Positions 17,536 through 27,595 of a stretch of DNA of 64,000 nucleotides are shown in pieces. Numbering within the stretch: position 1 is the stretch's first letter; the number at the start of each line of letters is the position of its first letter. The DNA is from Bacteroides sp. An322. GTDB lineage: Bacteria; Bacteroidota; Bacteroidia; Bacteroidales; Bacteroidaceae. The translations under genes and the position numbers were made by a program. The notes beneath the pieces were generated by a model, which saw only the letters and a program-made list of their open reading frames with translations, searched no databases and had not been told where the DNA came from. The DNA is taken from NCBI RefSeq assembly GCF_002161765.1, contig NZ_NFIN01000003.1, forward strand, positions 142,220-206,219, in the 5' to 3' direction.

Positions 17536-18234
17536 ATGTTACGGAAAGGAATTATCATACTGGGGCTTGTCTTGGTTTCGGCTTTGGCATACGGACAAAA
17601 AACGGAGCGTGATTATTTACGTAGCGGTAATAAATTGTATAAGGATAGTACATTTGTAAAAGCCGAGGTTGATTATCGCAAGGCATTGGAATTAGAACCG
17701 AAATCAACTGATGCTATCTATAATTTAGGCAATTCGCTTTTGATGCAGCAAAAGGCAAAAGAAGCGATGGAACAATATGAAGCCGCTTCACACATTGAAA
17801 AAGATAAAATGAAGCTGGCTCAGATTTATCACAATATGGGAGTGATTTTGCAATCGTCCAAACAGTTGCCACAATGTATAGAAGCATACAAAGAAGCTTT
17901 ACGGAACAATCCAAAAGATGATGAGACACGCTATAATTTGGCTCTTGCGCAAAAACAATTGAAAGACCAACAACAGCAGCAGAATCAAGACCAACAACAA
18001 GAACAGAAGCAGGAGCAGAAGCAAGACGAGAAAGAACAGAATAAAGACCAACAAGACCAGCAACAGAAAGACCAGCAGCAAAACCAGCAACAGCAACAAC
18101 AGCAGCAGAATCAAATGTCAAAAGAAAATGCCGAACAACTGTTGAGAGCTGCGATGCAAGACGAAAAGAATGTGCAAGATAAAGTAAAGAAAGGCATCCG
18201 GGTAGAAGGGCGGAAGCTGGAAAAAGATTGGTGA
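17536..18234 (+). CDS. batC: Aerotolerance protein BatC (TPR, Gln-rich tail)
   Basis: A 232-residue protein with a signal peptide (LGLVLVSALAYGQ), three or so TPR units (for example SGNKLYKDSTFVKAEVDYRKAL, split by helix pairs over residues 25-130), and a very glutamine- and lysine-rich segment at about residues 135-195 before an acidic and basic end. TPRs suggest protein-protein contacts with other Bat proteins in the periplasm. The Gln-rich tract is low-complexity and probably an extended linker. It lies one base after batB. Confidence 0.92.
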   Translation: MLRKGIIILGLVLVSALAYGQKTERDYLRSGNKLYKDSTFVKAEVDYRKALELEPKSTDAIYNLGNSLLMQQKAKEAMEQYEAASHIEKDKMKLAQIYHNMGVILQSSKQLPQCIEAYKEALRNNPKDDETRYNLALAQKQLKDQQQQQNQDQQQEQKQEQKQDEKEQNKDQQDQQQKDQQQNQQQQQQQQNQMSKENAEQLLRAAMQDEKNVQDKVKKGIRVEGRKLEKDW

Positions 18235-18285
18235 TTCGTAATGAAGAATAAGTAAAGAATGAAGAATTATAAAAAACAGACATAC

Positions 18286-20118
18286 ATGATGAGAAAATTG
18301 GTTTTCTTTCTACTGTTAGTCATAGCCGTTTTGCCGATGCAGGCAAAAGAGGATGTTACGTTGACTGCCGAAGCACCTGATGTGGTAGTAAGCGGTGACC
18401 AGTTCCGGCTGACTTTTACAGTCAATACCCAAAAAGGGAAAGACTTTCTGGCACCTTCCATCAGCGGATTTGATGTACTGATGGGACCGAGCCGTTCACA
18501 ACAAAGCAGTACGCAAATCATTAACGGCAAGGTTTCCTCAAGCAGTGCTATTACCTATACCTATATATTGATGGCAGGAAAAGAAGGCACATATACTATT
18601 CCTGCAGCCAGTATAGAAGTGGACGGTAAAAAAATCTTTTCAAATGCACTTACTATCAAAGTGCTTCCACCCGACCAGGCAGCTGGCAATCAGCAGTCGA
18701 GGCAAGGAGGCAATGCTTCTTCATCTCGCGGACAAATAGCGGGAAGTAAAATCAGTGATAAAGACTTGTTTATTACAGCAACAGCAGCTAAAACTACGGT
18801 CTATGAACAAGAAGCGATATTGTTGACATATAAAGTATATACATTGGTGAATTTACGACAGTTGTATGGAAAAATGCCTGATTTGAAAGGTTTCCATACA
18901 CAAGAAATAGAATTGCCACAACAGAAAACATTTTCATTGGAGCATTATAACGGACGTAATTATAATACAACAATCTGGAGTCAGTATGTCCTTTTTCCTC
19001 AACAAACGGGTAAGTTAGAAATACCTTCTATAACTTTTGAAGGGATAGTTGCGCAACAAACCATTTCGGATGACCCGTTTGATGCATTTTTCAATGGAGG
19101 TGGATATATTGAAGTCAAAAAGAAGATTGTAACTCCCAAAGTGGTAATCAATGTCAAACCGCTTCCTGCCAAGCCTGATAATTTCTCAGGTGGAGTAGGC
19201 GAGTTTACTATGTCATCATCAATCAATGCGAAAGAAGTCAAGACGAACGATGCTGTAACCATTAAGTTGACTATTAAGGGAGCAGGCAATATGAAACTGC
19301 TCAGTAGTCCTGAAGTGAAATTCCCTGAAGATTTTGAAGTATATGACCCTAAAGTAAATAACAATTTCGAAGTATCACGTGCGGGATTGTCTGGAACACA
19401 GACCATTGAATATTTGGCAATTCCTCGCCATGCAGGAGATTTTACGATTCCGCCGGTAGAATTTACGTATTTCGATTTGAAAAGCCGTTCATATAAAACA
19501 TTGAAAACGGAAGAATATCGTCTGAAAGTAGCAAAGGGAAAAGGCAATGCAGACCAAGTAATCGCTGATTTTACGAATAAAGAAAACGTGAAAGTGTTAG
19601 GGCAAGATGTACGTTTCATTAAATTAGGTGATACAAGGTTGAGTCCGAAAGGTGAAGTTTTCTTTGGAACAACCGGTTATTGGTTGGGGTATATCATTCC
19701 GTTTATCGTTTTTGTTGCTTTGGTTATTTTCTTCCGTAAACAAGCTGCCGAGAATGCGAATGTAGCAAAGGTAAAGACTAAAAAAGCCAATAAAGTTGCA
19801 ACTAAACGTATGAAACTGGCAGGAAAATTGCTTGCTGATAATAAGAAAAACGAGTTTTATGATGAAGTGCTGAAGGCTTTGTGGGGATATATTAGTGATA
19901 AACTGAGTATTCCAGTCTCACAACTTTCAAAGGATAATATTGAAGCGGAACTTACGCGGTATGGTGTGTCGGACGAGATAACAAAAACCTTTATTAATGC
20001 ATTGAATGAATGTGAATTTGCCCGCTATGCACCTGGTAATGAAAGTGAAGCAATGGATAAAGTTTATGCAACATCGGTTGAAGCAATCAGCAAGATGGAA
20101 AATAGTATTAAACATTAA
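18286..20118 (+). CDS. batD: Aerotolerance protein BatD
   Basis: A protein of about 610 residues; the ATG at 18286 or 18289 is preferred to 18259 because it gives a clean signal peptide (MRKLVFFLLLVIAVLPMQA). The long extracytoplasmic region contains repeated beta domains (DUF11/BatD-like, such as DVVVSGDQFRLTFTV and VGEFTMSSSINAKEVKTND), then a transmembrane helix near YWLGYIIPFIVFVALVIFF and a cytoplasmic helical tail of about 130 residues. It lies after batC and directly before batE (2-base gap to the first possible ATG). The function is inferred from the operon. Confidence 0.93.
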   Translation: MMRKLVFFLLLVIAVLPMQAKEDVTLTAEAPDVVVSGDQFRLTFTVNTQKGKDFLAPSISGFDVLMGPSRSQQSSTQIINGKVSSSSAITYTYILMAGKEGTYTIPAASIEVDGKKIFSNALTIKVLPPDQAAGNQQSRQGGNASSSRGQIAGSKISDKDLFITATAAKTTVYEQEAILLTYKVYTLVNLRQLYGKMPDLKGFHTQEIELPQQKTFSLEHYNGRNYNTTIWSQYVLFPQQTGKLEIPSITFEGIVAQQTISDDPFDAFFNGGGYIEVKKKIVTPKVVINVKPLPAKPDNFSGGVGEFTMSSSINAKEVKTNDAVTIKLTIKGAGNMKLLSSPEVKFPEDFEVYDPKVNNNFEVSRAGLSGTQTIEYLAIPRHAGDFTIPPVEFTYFDLKSRSYKTLKTEEYRLKVAKGKGNADQVIADFTNKENVKVLGQDVRFIKLGDTRLSPKGEVFFGTTGYWLGYIIPFIVFVALVIFFRKQAAENANVAKVKTKKANKVATKRMKLAGKLLADNKKNEFYDEVLKALWGYISDKLSIPVSQLSKDNIEAELTRYGVSDEITKTFINALNECEFARYAPGNESEAMDKVYATSVEAISKMENSIKH

Positions 20119-20141
20119 AAATGGATAGGAGAGGATTATAT

Positions 20142-20894
20142 ATGAAAAAACTGTCTATTTTGTTGGCTGTATTTCTGATAAGTACAGTACAAATGGCTTT
20201 TGCCGCAACAAAAGCAGATGCCGATCAGGCTTATCAAGAAAATAAGTTTGCCGAAGCGATTACTGCATACGAATCAATTCTGGAAACAGAAGGTGAATCG
20301 GCTGACATCTATTATAATTTGGGAAATTGCTATTACAAAACAAAAAATATAGCCAAAGCTGTTTTGAATTATGAGCGTGCATTGCTTTTAAATCCAGGCG
20401 ATGCCGACATCCGTTTTAATTTGGATTTGGCAAGGAGTAAGACTGTTGACCAAATTACTCCAACCAGCGAAGTTTTTATTGTAACATGGGTAAGAGACAT
20501 TACAAATCTGATGAGTGAAAAAGGGTGGGGAACTACAGCAATTGTTTCCTTTTTGCTTTTGCTGGCAGGCTTGGCATTGTACATTTTCGGCAACCGCATT
20601 GTATTAAAGAAAATAGGATTTATTGGAGCCGTTGTTTTTCTGATAACTTGTGTTTGCGCTAATTGCTTTGCAAACGGACAGAAAGATAAAGTCGTCAATC
20701 GGACAGGGGCTATTGTTATGTCTCCCACTATTACAGTCAAAAGTACGCCTAATGAAAGCGGAACTGACTTGTTTGTGCTTCACGAAGGAACAAAAGTCTA
20801 TATAGAAGACGATTCGATGAAAGATTGGAAAGAAATCCGTCTGGAAGATGGGAAAGAAGGATGGCTCCCGACTTCTGCTATCGAAGTAATATAA
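20142..20894 (+). CDS. batE: Aerotolerance protein BatE (TPR + SH3)
   Basis: The protein has about 250 residues when started at 20142; GGAGAGG-like purine bases at 20126-20133 are placed as a ribosome binding site, and this start begins the signal peptide directly (MKKLSILLAVFLISTVQ). Two TPR units follow (ADAYQENKFAEAITAYESIL and YYNLGNCYYKTKNIAKAVLNYERAL), then two hydrophobic helices near 130-150 and 160-180, and a C-terminal bacterial SH3-like domain (VKSTPNESGTDLFVLHEGTKV). It is the last of the named Bat genes. The PAP2 gene follows after 16 bases. Confidence 0.92.
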   Translation: MKKLSILLAVFLISTVQMAFAATKADADQAYQENKFAEAITAYESILETEGESADIYYNLGNCYYKTKNIAKAVLNYERALLLNPGDADIRFNLDLARSKTVDQITPTSEVFIVTWVRDITNLMSEKGWGTTAIVSFLLLLAGLALYIFGNRIVLKKIGFIGAVVFLITCVCANCFANGQKDKVVNRTGAIVMSPTITVKSTPNESGTDLFVLHEGTKVYIEDDSMKDWKEIRLEDGKEGWLPTSAIEVI

Positions 20895-20910
20895 TTGGAT
20901 AGAAATAAGT

Positions 20911-21618
20911 ATGGATATACAGCAACTGATAGAATTAGACCGCGATTTGCTATTAAGCTGGAACGGGAGTGAATCTTTGTTTTGGGATGGATTCATGTGG
21001 ATTGTTTCTGACACTAAAACATGGGTGTTAGCTGCTATTGTGTTGCTGTATATCATTTTTAAAAATACGAAATTTGCGCATGGTGTGCTTATTTTGGTAA
21101 TGATAGCTCTGACTATTACAATGGCAGACCAGTTTGCTTCAGGTTTATGTAAGCCATATTTCGAACGTTTCCGACCGGCTCAAGATCCCGAGTTAATGTA
21201 TTTAGTAGATGTAGTAAATAGCTATAGGGGAGGGCGTTATGGATTCATATCAAGCCATGCCGCAAACACGTTTGCTTTTGCTTTGTTTATATCGTTATTA
21301 ATTCGTAACGGGTGGCTAACGTGGGTTATGTTTTTGTGGGCTGCAATCCCTTCTTTTTCTCGTATTTATTTAGGTGTCCATTATCCTGGCGATGTTTTAT
21401 GTGGTGCTTTAGCCGGGTGTGTTGTTGCCCTGTTAGTTTATTGGCTTTATCATTTTATAGCCCGGAAATATTTTGAATCTCCTCAGTATATATCTAAACA
21501 ATATACATCAAGCGGATTTGAAACGATTGATATACATATATTTTATATTGCTTTGCTTGTGACATGCATGTATATCATTGTTGCGGCAATGGTTGTATCT
21601 AAAGGACTCCATTTTTGA
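20911..21618 (+). CDS. PAP2-family membrane phosphatase
   Basis: A 235-residue integral membrane protein with about six hydrophobic helices and the PAP2 signature in three parts: KPYFERFRP (motif 1), SSHAANTFAFA (motif 2) and SRIYLGVHYPGDVLCGA (motif 3), which hold the catalytic His residues. Substrates of the family include undecaprenyl diphosphate and lipid A phosphates; the sequence does not fix which. It follows batE by 16 bases and may be read from the Bat promoter. Confidence 0.9.
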   Translation: MDIQQLIELDRDLLLSWNGSESLFWDGFMWIVSDTKTWVLAAIVLLYIIFKNTKFAHGVLILVMIALTITMADQFASGLCKPYFERFRPAQDPELMYLVDVVNSYRGGRYGFISSHAANTFAFALFISLLIRNGWLTWVMFLWAAIPSFSRIYLGVHYPGDVLCGALAGCVVALLVYWLYHFIARKYFESPQYISKQYTSSGFETIDIHIFYIALLVTCMYIIVAAMVVSKGLHF

Positions 21619-21737
21619 TGAATTTGGCTTATAGAATTAAAAAACGGACAGATTTGTTTGCCAATTCATTTTCTTTCATTATATTTATATCGTGAATCAG
21701 TAAAGACATTCGTTTAACTTTAAAATTTTTGATTACT

Positions 21738-21995
21738 ATGAACAGAACGATAACTTTTAATGAATTACGGAAAATAAAGGATTCATTGCCAAGCGGGAGT
21801 ATGCACCGTATCGCAGACGAATTGAATTTAAGTGTGGAAACGGTGCGTAATTTTTTTGGCGGACATAATTTTAAGGATGGGAAAAGCGTTGGTATCCATT
21901 TAGAACCGGGACCTGATGGAGGACTGGTAATGTTGGATGACACGACGGTGCTGGATAGGGCGATTGCGATTCTGAAAGAGCAGCAAAATGCCTGA
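21738..21995 (+). CDS. Small predicted DNA-binding protein (Bacteroidetes-specific)
   Basis: About 85 residues starting at the ATG 21738 (a TTG at 21729 is in frame but weaker). A helix-turn-helix-like segment is visible in HRIADELNLSVETVRNFFGG, followed by a beta-rich tail that ends in an acidic helix. Closely similar small proteins are conserved in Bacteroidales, but I cannot name a characterised one. DNA binding is inferred from the helix pattern alone. A terminator follows at 22002-22049. Confidence 0.7.
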   Translation: MNRTITFNELRKIKDSLPSGSMHRIADELNLSVETVRNFFGGHNFKDGKSVGIHLEPGPDGGLVMLDDTTVLDRAIAILKEQQNA

Positions 21996-22001
21996 TACTT
22001 T

Positions 22002-22049
22002 TACCACAGAGCATACAGAGATAATCTGTTAAATCTGTGGTATGTTTTT
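22002..22049 (+). terminator. Intrinsic terminator
   Basis: TACCACAGA (22002-22010) pairs with TCTGTGGTA (22034-22042), followed by TGTTTTTT. The internal loop carries a second short CAGAGAT/ATCTGT pairing. Confidence 0.8.
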
Positions 22050-22077
22050 TATATATAAACCTTTAAATTTTTGAGTT

Positions 22078-23205
22078 ATGGAAGATAAACTTATTACATT
22101 AGCTATTCTGACGTACTCGAAAGCTCAAATCCTACAATCCGTATTGGAAAATGAAGGAATAGAGTCGTATATTCACAATGTCAATTTGATTCAGCCGGTT
22201 ATTTCATCGGGTGTCCGAGTACGAATTAAGGAAAGTGATTTGCCTCAGGCTTTAAAAATCATAGAGAGTTCCTCATGGCTGTCTTCTGAAATATTGCAGG
22301 AAGAATCGCCTGAACCGGCAAAGGCTTCGCATGTATTGATTCCTATTGATTTTTCGGCTTATTCATTGAAAGCTTGCGATTTTGGCTTCCGTGTTGCTGC
22401 AAAAATGCAGGTTGAAGTGGTTCTATTACATGTGCATTTCACACCTATTTATATTCCGAGTCTGCAATATTCGACAGACCATTACGGAATACCGCCAATA
22501 GAAAATTCCGCAAGCATAAGAAGTGTAATAGAAACGATTCACAAGGAATTGGATGATTTGGTAAAAGTGATTGACAAGAAAATAGAAGATGGGATTTATC
22601 CAAAGGTAAAATATACGTGTATGTTGCGTGAGGGGGTACCTGAAGAAGAAATTTTGAGCTATGCCCGTCATGAAAAACCACTCATCATTGTCATGGGTAC
22701 ACGTGGAGAGCATCAGAAAGACTTGGAATTGATAGGGAGTGTTACAGCTGAGGTTATAGAGCGGAGTCCGGTATTTGTTTATGCAATTCCGGAACAAGCT
22801 CCTTCAAAATCAATAGAAGATATTCATAAGGTCGCTTTGTTTACAAGCTTTGACCAGCGTGATTTGATTGCTTTTGATTCTTTGATAACGACATTCAAAG
22901 ACAATCATTTTGAAGTGACATTTATCCATATCAATTCGCATGAACAAAAGCGTACATGGAATGAAATAACGCTTGCTGGTATCAAAGAATATTTCAAAAA
23001 GCAATATCCACAATTGGAATTTAACTACTTGACTGTAGATGAAGAACATTTGTTGAATAATCTTGACCAGTTTGTGCAAGAAAATAAGATAGATGTGATT
23101 TGTACTTCCAATTACAAGCGGAATATTTTTGCCCGTTTGTTCAATCCAAGTATAGCGCGTAAGATGTTATTCCATGCTAATACACCGCTTTTGGTAATCA
23201 AATAG
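22078..23205 (+). CDS. Universal stress protein (DUF2007 + two Usp domains)
   Basis: The 375-residue protein begins with a DUF2007-like domain (about 1-75: ITLAILTYSKAQILQSVLENEG) and continues with a canonical Usp domain (about 85-245: VLIPIDFSAYSLKACDFG and the ATP-binding pattern GTRGEHQKDLELIGSV) and a second, degenerate Usp-like domain (about 250-375). Usp proteins respond to starvation and stress; ATP binding is predicted only for the first domain. The gene stands alone between a terminator and a hairpin at 23236. Confidence 0.88.
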   Translation: MEDKLITLAILTYSKAQILQSVLENEGIESYIHNVNLIQPVISSGVRVRIKESDLPQALKIIESSSWLSSEILQEESPEPAKASHVLIPIDFSAYSLKACDFGFRVAAKMQVEVVLLHVHFTPIYIPSLQYSTDHYGIPPIENSASIRSVIETIHKELDDLVKVIDKKIEDGIYPKVKYTCMLREGVPEEEILSYARHEKPLIIVMGTRGEHQKDLELIGSVTAEVIERSPVFVYAIPEQAPSKSIEDIHKVALFTSFDQRDLIAFDSLITTFKDNHFEVTFIHINSHEQKRTWNEITLAGIKEYFKKQYPQLEFNYLTVDEEHLLNNLDQFVQENKIDVICTSNYKRNIFARLFNPSIARKMLFHANTPLLVIK

Positions 23206-23235
23206 ATTAAAGAATTTATAATTTTCTTAGAATAG

Positions 23236-23276
23236 AAAAGGAGCACTATGGATATAAGAAGTAGTGCTCCTTTTTT
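23236..23276 (+). terminator. Terminator of the Usp gene
   Basis: AAAAGGAGCACTA (23236-23248) pairs with TAGTGCTCCTTTT (23262-23274), with T bases to 23276. Confidence 0.88.
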
Positions 23277-23398
23277 AATAAACTACCTTTATTCTCGGAT
23301 ACTTTCCGTATTTTATTTATAATTAAACATAATGATGATTATAATAAAGCTGGATAAGGTTGTTAAGTTATTGATTTATAAATATAAAGTCATTAAAT

Positions 23399-23441
23399 AC
23401 AACAGGTCCGGAATCTTTATTCTAAATTCCGGACCTGTTGT
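23399..23441. terminator. Hairpin between convergent usp and TPR genes
   Basis: A perfect 16-bp stem (23399-23414 with 23426-23441; core CAGGTCCGGAAT) and an 11-base loop lie 24 bases beyond the minus-strand TPR gene stop (23466). T-rich sequence follows on the plus side. It probably ends the gyrA-TPR transcript and backs up the usp terminator. Confidence 0.7.
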
Positions 23442-23465
23442 ATATTTTGTTGAGGATATTAAATC

Positions 23466-24683
23466 TTATTGAACTAATTCTTTTTCCAAAGCATCATATT
23501 CGGCTTTGTTCAGTTTCCAATAGATGTTCAGCAAATATTGTCCCCATAATTGTTTGTTGTCTGGTGCCAATTCTTTTGCCTTTTCATAATTAGGAGCTGC
23601 TTTTTCGTAAAGCTCTTTGATTTTTGCTTCATTAGCAGCATATTTGGGATCATCCATAGAGATTTTACTGTTTTCTTCTACGATGCTTTGTGCCGGGAAG
23701 AAATAGCAATCTCCGATTTTAGAATATGCTTCAGCTACGAATTTGTCATTCTTTGCAATAATAGAATTGAAAGTTGCGACTGCTGCATCGTAATCTTTCT
23801 TTTCATATTGCAATACGCCTTTTACATACAAGAAATACGGAGTTTCATTCTTTGCCAAAACTTGGTCGATTTCAGTCAACGCTACATCAACTTGACCTTT
23901 TTGAATATAATAATCCATCAGATTTCCGATGAAATATTCTTGGTTCGGGAATTTCTCAGTACCTTCTTTGATAGCAGCCAGCCATTGTACAGAATCGGTT
24001 TGTTCACCTTTTCCGTATGCTTCTGCCAAGCACATCAAAGCTCTGTAACCTTCTTCTTTATGAGTCTTTCCGATTGTTGCATATTTAACGACAGCTGCTT
24101 TGTCATCCAAAGAATTTGCAGCCAATGCAGCGTAGCAAGCAATCAACGGAGTCAATGTATCGTTTTTCACTGCATCTACATCAGCAAACATCGGATTTTG
24201 TGCAGCATCTACATACAAACCGAAATATTTCAAGGCATCGGCATAATTGCCGCTATTGTAAGCGTCAGAACCGCCATTGGTCAAGTTCGGGCGTACAGCT
24301 GCCAAATTCTTAGCTAAGCTCTTGCTTTCTTTCAGTTTCTTCAATTCACCGCTTTCTACTTTAGCCTGTTCGATTTCATAGCACTTAGTGTAATATTCGA
24401 ACATCTTAACAAGGCTATTGTACAATTTAGTCGTATCAGCTTGTCCGCCAGGCAGATACAGCTTCATATTTTCATCATCATAGATAGACTTCTGAAAATC
24501 ACCTGCCAATTTCCAAGTTGCAGGGTCATTAGCCGTAGAAGGGTCAACCAAAGCGGGTTCGATTATCTTAGCCGCTTCTTCCGGATTGCTCTTTGCTTTT
24601 TTAGCTTCTTTCACTACACTTTCTTGTGCTGAGATAGTGAATGCAGCAAAGAACAGAGCTGTGGTTAATAAAACTTTTTTCAT
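23466..24683 (-). CDS. Secreted TPR-repeat protein
   Basis: A 405-residue protein with a signal peptide (MKKVLLTTALFFAAFTISAQ, then ESVVKEAKK) and a chain of TPR or TPR-like helix pairs (for example NSGNYADALKYFGLYVDAA, YIQKGQVDVALTEIDQVLAK, YEKKDYDAAVATFNSIIAK). It is probably periplasmic or outer-membrane associated and acts as a protein interaction scaffold. The gene starts 36 bases after the gyrA stop on the same strand, so it is probably cotranscribed with gyrA. Its function is not known. Confidence 0.85.
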   Translation of the reverse strand: MKKVLLTTALFFAAFTISAQESVVKEAKKAKSNPEEAAKIIEPALVDPSTANDPATWKLAGDFQKSIYDDENMKLYLPGGQADTTKLYNSLVKMFEYYTKCYEIEQAKVESGELKKLKESKSLAKNLAAVRPNLTNGGSDAYNSGNYADALKYFGLYVDAAQNPMFADVDAVKNDTLTPLIACYAALAANSLDDKAAVVKYATIGKTHKEEGYRALMCLAEAYGKGEQTDSVQWLAAIKEGTEKFPNQEYFIGNLMDYYIQKGQVDVALTEIDQVLAKNETPYFLYVKGVLQYEKKDYDAAVATFNSIIAKNDKFVAEAYSKIGDCYFFPAQSIVEENSKISMDDPKYAANEAKIKELYEKAAPNYEKAKELAPDNKQLWGQYLLNIYWKLNKAEYDALEKELVQ

Positions 24684-24719
24684 AACTGCTTTTAATTTTA
24701 ATAATACAAACTATTTATT

Positions 24720-27260
24720 TTACTCGTTTCTGGTTTCGTCTCCGTCTTGCGTATCGGGCGCATTGTTTTCCGAATTGGCTGCATCAGGCAATACTTCTTC
24801 GGCTTGTTCTTCCGTGTCCGAATTTACTTTACATACAGAACCGATGCTATCATTCCGTTTGCCTAAGTCAATCAGGCGGACTCCTTGCGTTGCACGGCCC
24901 ATGATACGTACGTCAGCTACCCGCAAACGGATCGTAATGCCCGACTTATTGATAATCATCAAGTCGTTTTCATCCGTTACAGATTTTATGGCGACTAATT
25001 TACCGGTTTTTTCTGTAATATTCAAAGTTTTTACGCCTTTTCCTCCACGATTTGTCTTACGATAGTCTTCAATGTCGGAACGTTTGCCATATCCGTGTTC
25101 CGAAATTACCATAATCGTTTCCTTTTGCGGGTCTTTGATGCAAATCATGCCTACTACTTCGTCTTGTCCGTCTTCGTCCAGCGTAATGCCGCGTACACCG
25201 GTTGCGGTACGTCCCATTTCGCGAACTGCACTTTCATGGAAACGGATAGCACGCCCGTTCCGGTTAGCAATGACTATATCGTTATTGCCGTTCGTCATGC
25301 GTACCTCGATTACACGGTCGTCTTCACGGATGGTAATGGCGTTCACACCGTTTTGGCGCGGACGAGAATATTGTTCGAGTACGGTTTTCTTGATGACACC
25401 GTTCTTTGTGCAGAACAATACATAATGGCTATTTATGAATTCCGTATCGTTCAGGTTCTTCACGCGAAGGTATGCCGTTACTTTATCATCCGCTTCGATG
25501 TTCAGCAGATTCTGGATAGCACGGCCTTTCGAAGTCTTATTGCCTTCCGGAATTTCATAGACCTTTAGCCAATAACATTTGCCTTTTTGGGTAAAGAACA
25601 ACAAGGTGTTGTGCATCGTAGCCGGATAGATGTGCTCGATAAAGTCCTCGTCGCGTGTTTCGCTTCCCTTTGCCCCTACTCCGCCACGGTGTTGCGTGCG
25701 GAAGTCAGACAACGGTGTGCGTTTGATATAACCGAGATGAGAGATTGTGATGACCATTTCATCATCGGCATAGAAATCTTCCGGATTGAATTCTTCCGAA
25801 GCATAAACGATTTCAGAACGGCGTTTGTCTCCGTATTTCTCTTTCACTTCGATGAGTTCGTCCTTGATTACTTTCTTGCAGAGTTCATCGTTCGAAAGGA
25901 TTTCTTCGTAATAAGCGATTTGCTTCATCAATTCTTCGTATTCGGCGTGAAGCTGTTCCTGAAGCAATCCGGTGAGCTGGCGCAAGCGCATTTCTACGAT
26001 TGCACGTGCCTGTACTTCAGTCAGTTGGAAGCGGTCCATCAAGTTGGTTACGGCTTCGTTAGGCGTCTTTGCCGCACGGATGATACGGATTACCTCATCG
26101 ATATTATCGGATGCGATAATCAACCCTTCCAAGATGTGGGCACGCTCTTTTGCCTTCCGCAAGTCGAATTTAGTCCGGCGGATAACCACTTCATGGCGAT
26201 GTTCCACGAACAAGCGAATCAAGTCTTTCAGGTTCAGCAAGCGGGGGCGTCCGTGCACCAAAGCAATGTTATTGACATTGAACGAGCTTTGCAATTCGGT
26301 CATTTTGAACAGCTTATTCAATACGACACTTGCATTGGCATCACGTTTCACATCGATAACGATACGCATACCTTCGCGGTCGGTTTCATCGTTAATGTAT
26401 GAAATGCCGTCCAGCTTCTTTTCATTTACCAATGAAGCAATCTTTTCGATTAGCTCTTTCTTATTGACGTTGTACGGGATTTCGTTGACAATAATCTTGT
26501 CGTGAGTCGGGTGCGATTCGATTTCCGTCTTGGCACGCATCACGATGCGTCCGCGTCCGGTTTCGTAGGCTTCACGCACACCGCTTATACCATATATATA
26601 TCCACCGGTCGGAAAATCGGGCGCTTTGATGTATTGCATCAGCCCGTCCGTATCAATCTCATTATTGTCGATATACGCCACACACGCATCGATTACCTCC
26701 GCTAAGTTATGTGTCGGCATATTGGTCGCCATACCCACCGCGATACCAGACGCTCCGTTTACCAGCAAGTTCGGGATGCGGGTTGGCATGACCGTAGGTT
26801 CCTGCAAGGTATCATCGAAGTTGTTGGTGAAATCTACCGTTTCTTTATACAGGTCCTGCATCATGTCCTCGCCTATCTTCTTCAGGCGGGCTTCCGTATA
26901 ACGCATAGCTGCAGGGCTATCGCCGTCAATCGAACCGAAGTTCCCTTGTCCGTCTACCAGCGGATATCGCATAGCCCAATCCTGCGCCATACGTACCAAG
27001 GCTCCGTATACGGATGAATCGCCGTGCGGATGGTATTTACCCAATACTTCGCCGACGATTCTTGCGGCTTTTTTGTAAGGTTTGTCTGATGTATTTCCCA
27101 GTTCCATCATTCCGTACAAGATACGGCGATGAACGGGTTTGAATCCGTCTCTCACATCCGGGAGGGCACGCGCAACGATTACCGACATAGAGTAATCAAT
27201 GTACGACTTTTTCATTTCCTCCTCGATGTTGATTTTTATAATTCTGTCTTGTTCTTGCAT
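24720..27260 (-). CDS. gyrA: DNA gyrase subunit A
   Basis: The 846-residue GyrA carries the catalytic Tyr121 in [10 protein letters not shown], the quinolone-region [10 protein letters not shown] (77-86) and a set of C-terminal beta-pinwheel blades (for example the GyrA-box-like [11 protein letters not shown]). It supercoils DNA with GyrB. The position equivalent to E. coli Ser83 is Ser82, while E. coli Asp87 corresponds to Gly86; this may be normal for the lineage and is not evidence of drug resistance. It is the first gene of a probable gyrA-TPR transcript. Confidence 0.97.
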   Translation of the reverse strand: MQEQDRIIKINIEEEMKKSYIDYSMSVIVARALPDVRDGFKPVHRRILYGMMELGNTSDKPYKKAARIVGEVLGKYHPHGDSSVYGALVRMAQDWAMRYPLVDGQGNFGSIDGDSPAAMRYTEARLKKIGEDMMQDLYKETVDFTNNFDDTLQEPTVMPTRIPNLLVNGASGIAVGMATNMPTHNLAEVIDACVAYIDNNEIDTDGLMQYIKAPDFPTGGYIYGISGVREAYETGRGRIVMRAKTEIESHPTHDKIIVNEIPYNVNKKELIEKIASLVNEKKLDGISYINDETDREGMRIVIDVKRDANASVVLNKLFKMTELQSSFNVNNIALVHGRPRLLNLKDLIRLFVEHRHEVVIRRTKFDLRKAKERAHILEGLIIASDNIDEVIRIIRAAKTPNEAVTNLMDRFQLTEVQARAIVEMRLRQLTGLLQEQLHAEYEELMKQIAYYEEILSNDELCKKVIKDELIEVKEKYGDKRRSEIVYASEEFNPEDFYADDEMVITISHLGYIKRTPLSDFRTQHRGGVGAKGSETRDEDFIEHIYPATMHNTLLFFTQKGKCYWLKVYEIPEGNKTSKGRAIQNLLNIEADDKVTAYLRVKNLNDTEFINSHYVLFCTKNGVIKKTVLEQYSRPRQNGVNAITIREDDRVIEVRMTNGNNDIVIANRNGRAIRFHESAVREMGRTATGVRGITLDEDGQDEVVGMICIKDPQKETIMVISEHGYGKRSDIEDYRKTNRGGKGVKTLNITEKTGKLVAIKSVTDENDLMIINKSGITIRLRVADVRIMGRATQGVRLIDLGKRNDSIGSVCKVNSDTEEQAEEVLPDAANSENNAPDTQDGDETRNE

Positions 27261-27308
27261 TGAAACAAATTAAAATTAATACTTATCGTTCTTTCTTGAA
27301 AAATCATG

Positions 27309-27338
27309 CTAAAGTACGACTTTTTGTTGAATTGGCAA
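27309..27338 (-). promoter_or_regulatory. Promoter of gyrA
   Basis: On the minus strand, TACTTTAG (complement of 27309-27316) is a near-perfect -7 box and TTG (complement of 27336-27338) is at a spacing of 19 bases. The leader to the ATG is about 45 bases. Confidence 0.55.
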
Positions 27339-27475
27339 AACAAATTTGGTAAGTTTTAGAAAAAGCATTGATAACAAGAGGTTTAAAAACGGCTCTCCGA
27401 TGCGGGCAGATTCCGTTGTGGCACGGAATTTGTTAAATACAACCAAAAGGTGTAAGCTATATTAATAATATAATG

Positions 27476-27483
27476 TATATTTG
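27476..27483 (+). promoter_or_regulatory. -7 box upstream of clpC
   Basis: TATATTTG is a perfect TAnnTTTG match. It lies 210 bases before the chosen clpC start, so the transcript would have a long leader that contains the 22-bp repeat array at 27517-27595. The -33 region has no clear TTG. Confidence 0.5.
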
Positions 27484-27516
27484 CACCCCATATCGTGTAT
27501 AGCCGCATGCAGAAAC

Positions 27517-27595
27517 GCATACGGCTCCGATGGCTGATGAAGCCGTATGCGTAGCCTGATGCAACAGGCTGCGTTCGCCGATGCAGCCGTATGCA
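27517..27595. repeat. 22-bp periodic intergenic repeat, locus B (about 3.5 units)
   Basis: Units lie at 27517-27538, 27539-27560 and 27561-27582, each ending in GAT, with a partial fourth unit to 27595. GCATACGGCT (27517-27526) is also inverted as AGCCGTATGC at 27541-27550 and repeated at 27584-27593, so the array can fold into hairpins. The rest of the 432-base gyrA-clpC intergenic region holds the two divergent promoters and no other coding potential that I can support. Confidence 0.7.

Noticed and set aside
25587..26402. 271-codon open frame on the plus strand
   Set aside because: It lies wholly antisense to gyrA, and its composition (many Phe, His and Arg) is that of a shadow frame. No motif or start signal supports it.
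26985..27035. Gly at the E. coli GyrA Asp87 position as a quinolone resistance mutation
   Set aside because: The residue may be normal in this lineage. No comparison was possible, so no claim is made.
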